NCBI GenBank assembly: GCA_026387385.1
Contig: JAPLLU010000089.1
Span: 1 to 32,560, forward strand
Length of the DNA: 32,560 nucleotides
From: Candidatus Omnitrophota bacterium
GTDB lineage: Bacteria > Omnitrophota > Gorgyraeia > Gygaellales > Profunditerraquicolaceae
Direction of reading: 5' to 3'
In this document: positions 27,151 through 32,560 of the stretch, piece by piece
Layout: each line of letters begins with the position of its first letter
Position numbering within the stretch: position 1 is the first letter of the stretch
Translations under genes and position numbers: made by a program
Notes under the pieces: generated by a model
What the model saw: the letters and a program-made list of their open reading frames with translations, nothing else
Database searches by the model: none
What the model was told of the DNA's origin: nothing

Positions 27151-27716
27151 TGAATATTTTAAAGACAATGCAATCATTGCCTACAATCATTACCCGGCTG
27201 AATAAAAAGCAAAAGAGGATTTTTTATATAGCAGTCCTTTTAGTTTCACTGTTATTGTTAGAGCGGCTGATAATTTATCCGATTTATTATAAAATAAAAA
27301 CCTTCAATAAGGAGATCCAAGAGGCTGAGTCAGAGATAAAAAAGAATCTGCATATAATTTCCCAGAAGGATAAGATATCGCAGGAGAAGGATAAATACTA
27401 CTCTTTCTTAAGCAAGTCTACAAGCGAAGAAGAGGAGATTACTTCTATCCTGAAAGAGATTGAAGAGCTGGCAAACAAGGCCTCAATATACGTTGAAGAC
27501 ATGAAGCCCGCAGGCACAAAGGTCATAGATTCAAACAAAAAATATATGATAACTTTAAACTGCGAAGCGCAGATGGAACAACTTATTGATTTCATGTATA
27601 ATATAGAGAATTCAAGTAAACTCTTTTCGATTGAGAAATACGAGATAAATCCGAAAGCAAGGGACTCAAGCGTTGCCAAATGCAGTATGTCGATATCGAA
27701 GATAAGTATTCCGTAA
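27150..27716 (+). CDS. GspM/PilO-like bitopic assembly protein
   Basis: Single N-terminal TM 'IFYIAVLLVSLLLLERLIIYPIYY', coiled coil, ferredoxin-like C-terminus; overlaps the upstream stop (tgATGA). Confidence 0.6.
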   Translation: MNILKTMQSLPTIITRLNKKQKRIFYIAVLLVSLLLLERLIIYPIYYKIKTFNKEIQEAESEIKKNLHIISQKDKISQEKDKYYSFLSKSTSEEEEITSILKEIEELANKASIYVEDMKPAGTKVIDSNKKYMITLNCEAQMEQLIDFMYNIENSSKLFSIEKYEINPKARDSSVAKCSMSISKISIP

Positions 27717-27740
27717 TCATGGAGTTTATATATTATTTTT

Positions 27741-27768
27741 CGTTAATCGTTAATCGTTATACGTTAAA
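27741..27768. repeat. Heptamer tandem repeat CGTTAAT/CGTTAWA x4 in intergenic region
   Basis: CGTTAAT CGTTAAT CGTTATA CGTTAAA. Confidence 0.85.
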
Positions 27769-27810
27769 CTCAAGGACCGGTTTGACAAACTGCCATATAA
27801 AGGAGGGCAC

Positions 27811-28284
27811 ATGAGAAGACTGTTTTTTATTGTATTGGCCTTAGTTTTCATTTTGAATTTCAGCGCCTATTGCTTAGATACCAAGCTTTTTGATATGCGT
27901 AACAAGATTTTTGAAGAATCCAAAAAGATAAAATTATTGGTGGGAACTTCGCAGGATTTGGTCTTAATAAACAGCATGTGGGATTCCTGCATCATGTGTA
28001 TGTCACAGCTGGATGCCTATTTCTCCATGCTTGGTGTTTTTAATACCATAAAAAAAGAAAATTTAACTGAGGTTGCCGTTGATTATCTTACCAATTGGTT
28101 AACCGAGATAAAAAATACCAACGAACTTAATATTAAAAGCCTTGATTCAGTTATAGTAACCATGGACCCGAATACTAAGCCGCGCATGGAAAAGTTAAAG
28201 GGATACTTTAAAGAGGTAAATAACCAGATTAACAGCGAATTAAATAAGATTTCTTCAATAAAGCAAAGCCTGCAAAAAAGATAA
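27811..28284 (+). CDS. Small exported helical protein of unknown function
   Basis: SD-like aaaggaggg; N-terminal signal peptide 'MRRLFFIVLALVFILNFSAYCLD'; no recognised domain. Confidence 0.7.
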   Translation: MRRLFFIVLALVFILNFSAYCLDTKLFDMRNKIFEESKKIKLLVGTSQDLVLINSMWDSCIMCMSQLDAYFSMLGVFNTIKKENLTEVAVDYLTNWLTEIKNTNELNIKSLDSVIVTMDPNTKPRMEKLKGYFKEVNNQINSELNKISSIKQSLQKR

Positions 28285-28293
28285 GTTACAAAT

Positions 28294-28518
28294 ATGAATA
28301 TTTCTGTTAAGGTCAAACCGAACTCGAAAGAAAATAAAATAGAAAAAGTAAAGGATAATGCGTTTATTTTACGGGTAAAACAGGCAGCAAAAGAAGGCAG
28401 GGCAAACGAGGCCGCAGTAAAGTTGCTCAGTGAGTTCTTCGATATACCTAAAAGCAGAATCGCGATTATCTCCGGACATAAGAGTAAAAATAAGATTATC
28501 GGACTAGAAGGAATCTAG
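28294..28518 (+). CDS. DUF167 / YggU family protein
   Basis: 'VKVKPNSKENKI...ILRVKQAAKEGRANEAAVKLLSEFFDIPKSRIAIISGHKSKNKIIGLEG'. Confidence 0.9.
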   Translation: MNISVKVKPNSKENKIEKVKDNAFILRVKQAAKEGRANEAAVKLLSEFFDIPKSRIAIISGHKSKNKIIGLEGI

Positions 28519-28556
28519 TATACAATTACTAAGCAGTCGTGAAAAAGGGGACGCAT

Positions 28557-29117
28557 ATGAGGAAAAAGGCCGTTTTTATCTTTGCTGTTTTATTTTTGTT
28601 TTGTTCAGGTTATTTATCAGCCGCACAATGGGGCAAGGGTGTGAAATTAAAACACATCGATAAGAATAAGGACGGAATAATAGATAAGAAAGAATGGCGC
28701 ATGGAAGAGGCCTGGGGGCATAAAGTGCACACCCGAGTCAATAACTGGTGGGAGAGAAGGGCGGATACCAACGGTGACGGCACAGTGGATAGTAATGAAT
28801 TATCAGCCTGGAAGACATTAGAAAAAGAACGTATAGATTTAAACAATGACGGTGTAATAGATGCTAAAGAAAGAAGGCTTTGCTGGAGGCATGCACGCTC
28901 GCGGGTAAATACAGCCTTGGAAGCCCAGTATGACAAGAATTCCGACGGATGGCTCCAGCCGGAGGAAGCCAGAGCGATGCTTAAGGCTAAGCATGCCTTG
29001 ATTATAAGTAACGGCCAGGCGAAGGTAGATTCGGAATTAGAAGAAGAATACGATACAAATAATGATGGCGTTATTGACTTAAAGGAAGCAGAGTCATTAA
29101 AAGAAGACACGCAATAA
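28557..29117 (+). CDS. Exported EF-hand calcium-binding protein (about 5 EF-hand-like loops)
   Basis: 'DKNKDGIIDKKE', 'DTNGDGTVDSNE', 'DLNNDGVIDAKE', 'DKNSDGWLQPEE', 'DTNNDGVIDLKE'; N-terminal signal peptide. Confidence 0.9.
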   Translation: MRKKAVFIFAVLFLFCSGYLSAAQWGKGVKLKHIDKNKDGIIDKKEWRMEEAWGHKVHTRVNNWWERRADTNGDGTVDSNELSAWKTLEKERIDLNNDGVIDAKERRLCWRHARSRVNTALEAQYDKNSDGWLQPEEARAMLKAKHALIISNGQAKVDSELEEEYDTNNDGVIDLKEAESLKEDTQ

Positions 29118-29118
29118 A

Positions 29119-29138
29119 GAAAAATTCAGGAATTTTTC
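29119..29138 (+). terminator. Weak stem-loop after the EF-hand gene (GAAAAATT-CAGG-AATTTTTC)
   Basis: Perfect 8-bp inverted repeat with 4-nt loop starting 2 nt after the stop codon; AT-rich, so weak as a terminator. Confidence 0.4.
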
Positions 29139-29141
29139 TTG

Positions 29142-29211
29142 TAAGGAAGAGTGGGGATGAACCCCGCCTTTCCTAAAAAATATTAATTAAATAACTAAGG
29201 AAGGGCGGGGT
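29142..29211 (+). promoter_or_regulatory. Three-segment mutually exclusive stem-loop region overlapping the ybgC start codon
   Basis: A = taaggaagagtgggg (29142-29156), B = ccccgcctttcct (29162-29174), A' = taaggaagggcgggg (29196-29210). B is complementary to both A and A'; A' contains the SD-like aaggaag and the first base of the GTG start (29210). Confidence 0.5.
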
Positions 29212-29593
29212 GAAGGTAAAAATTTATTATCACCATACGGACTCAGGCGGAGTCGTCTATTACGCTAATTATTTAAAGTTCCTAGAAGAGGCACGCACTG
29301 AATATTTAGAACAGAATGCTATTTCCGTAAAGGAGCTTGCTGACAGGGGAATATTGTTTGTGGTTGCCCGTCAGGAGATAGATTATAAAAATCCGGCTTT
29401 TTACGGGGATACCCTTTCCATAAACACGCTCCTTACAGAAATCTCGGGGGTTAAATTGGTATTTGAATGCGAAATTTTAAATCAAGACAATAAGATTGTC
29501 TCTATTGCCAAGACAATCATGGTTTGTATTGGAAAAGACTTCAAGCCTCAGGCTATTCCAGAAGAAATCCGCAAGAAATTGAGTAATCAATAA
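29210..29593 (+). CDS. ybgC: YbgC-type acyl-CoA thioesterase (4HBT hotdog fold)
   Basis: 'KIYYHHTDSGGVVYYANYLKFLEEARTEYL...VVARQEIDYKNPAFYGDTLSI'; upstream of tolQ/tolR-like genes. Confidence 0.9.
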   Translation: MKVKIYYHHTDSGGVVYYANYLKFLEEARTEYLEQNAISVKELADRGILFVVARQEIDYKNPAFYGDTLSINTLLTEISGVKLVFECEILNQDNKIVSIAKTIMVCIGKDFKPQAIPEEIRKKLSNQ

Positions 29594-29613
29594 CCGCTTC
29601 GAGAGCCGGTGTG

Positions 29614-29827
29614 AATAAGCTGCAGTCATTAGATAAAAGCGCCTGTTTTCTTAATCCATTGCCGGGAGGATAATCAGATACCTTTTATGCATGCCCAATT
29701 GTTGCATAAAGCGAGGATTGAAAGCCAACTTTGGATAATTCCTGGCTTGGATCACAAAGAAGGTTTGTCGGCGAAAAAAGAAGAGTACCAGCTAAAGGTT
29801 TTAAAGTTTTTACAAGATAATCTCTAG
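29614..29827 (+). pseudogene. Remnant of an alpha/beta-hydrolase C-terminus, frameshifted
   Basis: Frame 1 'NKLQSLDKSA' continues in another frame as 'APVFLIHCREDNQIPFMHAQLLHKARIESQLWIIPGLDHKEGLSAKKEEYQLKVLKFLQDNL*', the acid/His end of an alpha/beta hydrolase. Confidence 0.65.
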
Positions 29828-29918
29828 CGTTATCATAAAATTAGGTTTAAGATTTTTTTCGCTATTAATTCTATTTAGGCGTTCCGTATCGATTTATGAT
29901 GGACAATAAGTATTTGAC

Positions 29919-30197
29919 ATGTATAAGAATAATTCTATAAAATCTTTTGTATTATTAAGTCGAACCGGATGTTTACTCCCTTTCCTTATAATCTTCAATC
30001 TTTTTTTTGGTTTGCTGTTTTTTAGGCCTTTTGTCTGGCTGTTAATACAGGCAATATTAATATTGCTTTTTTTGATAAACGGATATATTATAACGAGAAA
30101 AATAAATTCTGCCTCTTCCGGAAAACGCAATGATGTAATAGATGTTACGGCAGAAATAGTAGAAGAGGAAAAAAGTAAAAATAAACAACTTGAATAA
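29919..30197 (+). CDS. Small membrane protein of unknown function (start uncertain)
   Basis: Two predicted TM segments then 'DVIDVTAEIVEEEKSKNK'; precedes tolQ-like gene with aggagg SD between them. Confidence 0.55.
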   Translation: MYKNNSIKSFVLLSRTGCLLPFLIIFNLFFGLLFFRPFVWLLIQAILILLFLINGYIITRKINSASSGKRNDVIDVTAEIVEEEKSKNKQLE

Positions 30198-30209
30198 TAA
30201 GGAGGAAAT

Positions 30210-30842
30210 ATGTTTAATTTTCTTATAAAGGGCGGCCCAATAATGATACCAATTATGCTCGGTTCAATTTTTGGACTGACAATAGCCATTGAGAGGTTCT
30301 GGGTTTTTCGTCACATGAAGTTAAATACATTCGAATTCGTGCAGGAGATATTCAAGAATTTAAAGGCAAATAAAGCCAAGGACACCATACAATTATGCGA
30401 TATAAATATTCAACATCCTCTTGCGGTAGTTTTTAAGGTCGGGATAGAAAGGCGCCAGCTGCCCTTAAACAGACTGGAAAAAATCTTAGAACAGGTAGGT
30501 AATAACCAAGTCCAAAAATTAGAAAAACACCTGGGGGCCTTGGTATCTATAATCAACATTGAGCCGTTATTAGGATTCCTGGGAACGATTACCGGCCTGA
30601 TCCGCGCCTTTATGTCCTGGGAAAAGGCCGGAGCTAATGTTACTGTTAGTCTTTTGGCCGGAGGAATTTATGAGGCAATGATTACCACTGCGGCAGGCCT
30701 CATAATCGCTATACCGCTTTATCTTTGTTACCATTACTTCATCAGCCGTATAAAGATTACTTCAAGCGAGCTGACGAACCATTCTATCCAGTTGTTGGAA
30801 GTTATAGCCGAAACGCAGGATAAAGAGGAGGCTGATAAATGA
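30210..30842 (+). CDS. tolQ: MotA/TolQ/ExbB proton channel family protein
   Basis: 'GPIMIPIMLGSIFGLTIAIERFWVFRH...LGFLGTITGLIRAFMSWEKAG...LLAGGIYEAMITTAAGLIIAIPLYLCYHYF'. Confidence 0.9.
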   Translation: MFNFLIKGGPIMIPIMLGSIFGLTIAIERFWVFRHMKLNTFEFVQEIFKNLKANKAKDTIQLCDINIQHPLAVVFKVGIERRQLPLNRLEKILEQVGNNQVQKLEKHLGALVSIINIEPLLGFLGTITGLIRAFMSWEKAGANVTVSLLAGGIYEAMITTAAGLIIAIPLYLCYHYFISRIKITSSELTNHSIQLLEVIAETQDKEEADK

Positions 30843-31261
30843 AAATATCAGGACAAAGAGATTATCTGGTTAGTCTTGAGTCAGTTGCTATGACCGATAT
30901 CGTGCTGAATATGTTCATCTTCTTTTTTATTTCTTTCAGTTTACTTTATACATTCAGTCCTTACCGCATCAAAAAACTAGAAGTTAATCTTCCCGAGGCA
31001 AGCAGCGCAAAACCCATTAAAAACATGAGTGAAGCTAATATTACAATTAATAACGAAGGCCTGGTATATTTGGATAAAGAACTCGTGACAAAAAAAGAAC
31101 TGAAGGAAAAAATAAACATAATGCATAAAGGTAACCCTGAACTTGAGGTCGTTTTAAATTCAGACAGGTTAGTCCAGTTTAGGAATATTGTCGGTATTCT
31201 GGATATTTTGAATGAATTGGGCATCAAAAATCTGAATATAGCAGCAACGTCTGAGGAATAG
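30839..31261 (+). CDS. tolR: TolR/ExbD family biopolymer transport protein
   Basis: 'VAMTDIVLNMFIFFFISFSLLYTF' TM with Asp, 'ANITINNEGLVYLDKELVTKKELKEKI'; 4-nt overlap with tolQ. Confidence 0.85.
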   Translation: MKISGQRDYLVSLESVAMTDIVLNMFIFFFISFSLLYTFSPYRIKKLEVNLPEASSAKPIKNMSEANITINNEGLVYLDKELVTKKELKEKINIMHKGNPELEVVLNSDRLVQFRNIVGILDILNELGIKNLNIAATSEE

Positions 31262-31268
31262 AAGTCGC

Positions 31269-31296
31269 TTGACTTGTAAAAGATTTATGTTATTCT
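31269..31296 (+). promoter_or_regulatory. Putative promoter for hppA (TTGACT-N16-TATTCT)
   Basis: TTGACT 31269-31274, TATTCT 31291-31296; start ATG 31335 preceded by aaggaggga SD. Confidence 0.5.
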
Positions 31297-31334
31297 ACTG
31301 GTTAATTTTGTAACTTAATTAAGGAGGGAATAAA

Positions 31335-32560
31335 ATGTTCGGAAGTGATTTTCTTTGGTTAGCTCCAGTGGGTTCAATAATCGCCCTTTCATTTGCAGCA
31401 TATTTCGCCTTTTATATTTTAAAACAGGAGGAAGGTAACGATAAAATGAAAGAGATTGCCGAAGCAGTCAGGGTGGGGGCCAGGGCTTATCTTAAAAGAC
31501 AATATTTAGGCGTATGCCTGTTTTTTATAGTGGTATTCTTTATCCTTTTATTATTGGCATCTAAGAATTATCTGGTTATTTTTGTCCCGTTTGCTTTTCT
31601 TACCGGAGGTTTCTTTTCCGGGCTCTCAGGTTTTATCGGCATGTCGATAGCCACCAAAGCTTCTAACCGTACAGCTTGCGCAGCAATGAAGAGCTTAAAC
31701 TTGGGCCTTCGAGTTGCCTTCTCTAGCGGCGCAGTGATGGGGCTAACCGTAGTGGGCCTGGGCCTTTTAGATTTAAGCATCTGGTATTATTTTCTTAATT
31801 GGTACTATTCCGGCCATGCTGTCCCAATCGGAATGGATAAGATAGGCGCAATCACTTCTACGATGCTTTGTTTTGGTATGGGCGCAAGTTCTCAGGCATT
31901 ATTTGCCAGGGTAGGAGGCGGAATTTTTACTAAGGCCGCGGATGTAGGCGCAGATTTAGTAGGTAAGGTTGAAGCGGGTATTCCTGAGGATGATCCGCGT
32001 AATCCTGCGGTAATCGCGGATAACGTAGGTGATAACGTAGGCGATGTAGCAGGAATGGGTGCAGACCTTTACGAATCGTATGTAGGTTCAATTGTGGCTA
32101 CTTCAGTATTAGGCGTGGCTGCTGGTTTAGGTATTGCAGGCGTTACGGTTCCAATGGTAATGGCAGCAGTGGGTGTTTTGGCTTCGGTTATCGGGACTTT
32201 TTTTGTGCGCAGCAAAGAAGACGCAAGTCAGGCGGTTTTATTGGCAGCGCTAAGAAAAGGTGTATTTGCCAGTTCTTTTGTCGTAGCGGTTATTTCATAT
32301 TTTTTGGTTAAGTATACATTAGGCGCACAGCACATGGGCGTATATTGGTCAGTGCTTTCCGGGTTACTTGCAGGCATATTGATTGGTTTATCGACCGAGT
32401 TTTACACTTCCAGTAATTTTAGCCCGACAAAATCAGTTGCCGATGCCTCAATCACTGGGCCGGCAACGGTGATTATAAGCGGTATTGCAGTAGGGATGAT
32501 GTCTACGGCTATACCTGTGGTTGTGGTGTGTGGCGCGATTATGGCCAGTTTCTTCCTTTC
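31335..32560 (+). CDS. hppA: Membrane-bound ion-translocating pyrophosphatase, 5' portion (runs off window end, hence missing from ORF track)
   Basis: 'MFGSDFLWLAPVGSIIALSFAAYFAFYIL...ISTMLCFGMGASSQALFARVGGGIFTKAADVGADLVGKVEAGIPEDDPRNPAVIADNVGDNVGDVAGMGADLYESY'. Confidence 0.95.
   Translation, partial: MFGSDFLWLAPVGSIIALSFAAYFAFYILKQEEGNDKMKEIAEAVRVGARAYLKRQYLGVCLFFIVVFFILLLLASKNYLVIFVPFAFLTGGFFSGLSGFIGMSIATKASNRTACAAMKSLNLGLRVAFSSGAVMGLTVVGLGLLDLSIWYYFLNWYYSGHAVPIGMDKIGAITSTMLCFGMGASSQALFARVGGGIFTKAADVGADLVGKVEAGIPEDDPRNPAVIADNVGDNVGDVAGMGADLYESYVGSIVATSVLGVAAGLGIAGVTVPMVMAAVGVLASVIGTFFVRSKEDASQAVLLAALRKGVFASSFVVAVISYFLVKYTLGAQHMGVYWSVLSGLLAGILIGLSTEFYTSSNFSPTKSVADASITGPATVIISGIAVGMMSTAIPVVVVCGAIMASFFL

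Noticed and set aside
1-32560. tRNA or rRNA genes
   Set aside because: No cloverleaf/T-loop or conserved rRNA stretch recognised by eye in the short intergenic gaps; a tRNAscan run would be needed to be certain.

Overview
All convincing genes lie on the + strand. The window looks like one long co-oriented locus from a candidate-phylum-type bacterium; Omnitrophota is my guess from gene content and the giant repeat protein, and is not proven by the sequence. Contents in order: (1) nt 2-13354, the 3' ~4,450 codons of a giant cell-surface gene with about 38 tandem ~94-aa Kre9/KNH-like (Ig-like) repeats, a coiled-coil/C-terminal module and one C-terminal transmembrane helix, interrupted by one in-frame TGA at 3365-3367; (2) nt 13365-18489, a divergent F-type rotary ATPase cluster in the unusual order epsilon-c-(b/delta fusion)-alpha-gamma-beta, with no subunit a; its c subunit has Gln (CAG 13766-13768) where the ion-binding Glu/Asp should be; (3) nt 18492-27716, a type II secretion/type IV pilus-like cluster (stand-alone MshEN-type domain, GspE with C-terminal PilZ domain, GspF, a peptidase-MA-like metalloprotease, GspG, I, J, K, PilM/GspL-like, GspM/PilO-like); (4) nt 27811-31261, a small exported protein, DUF167/YggU, an EF-hand protein, YbgC thioesterase, an alpha/beta-hydrolase remnant, a small membrane protein, TolQ/ExbB and TolR/ExbD; (5) nt 31335-end, the 5' part of a membrane-bound pyrophosphatase (HppA). 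The strongest candidate for an undescribed system is (1)+(2): a catalytically intact but apparently ion-uncoupled F1-like rotary ATPase encoded 10 nt downstream of a giant membrane-anchored surface protein. Variable heptamer tandem repeats and a GC-rich palindromic repeat also sit at several gene junctions.
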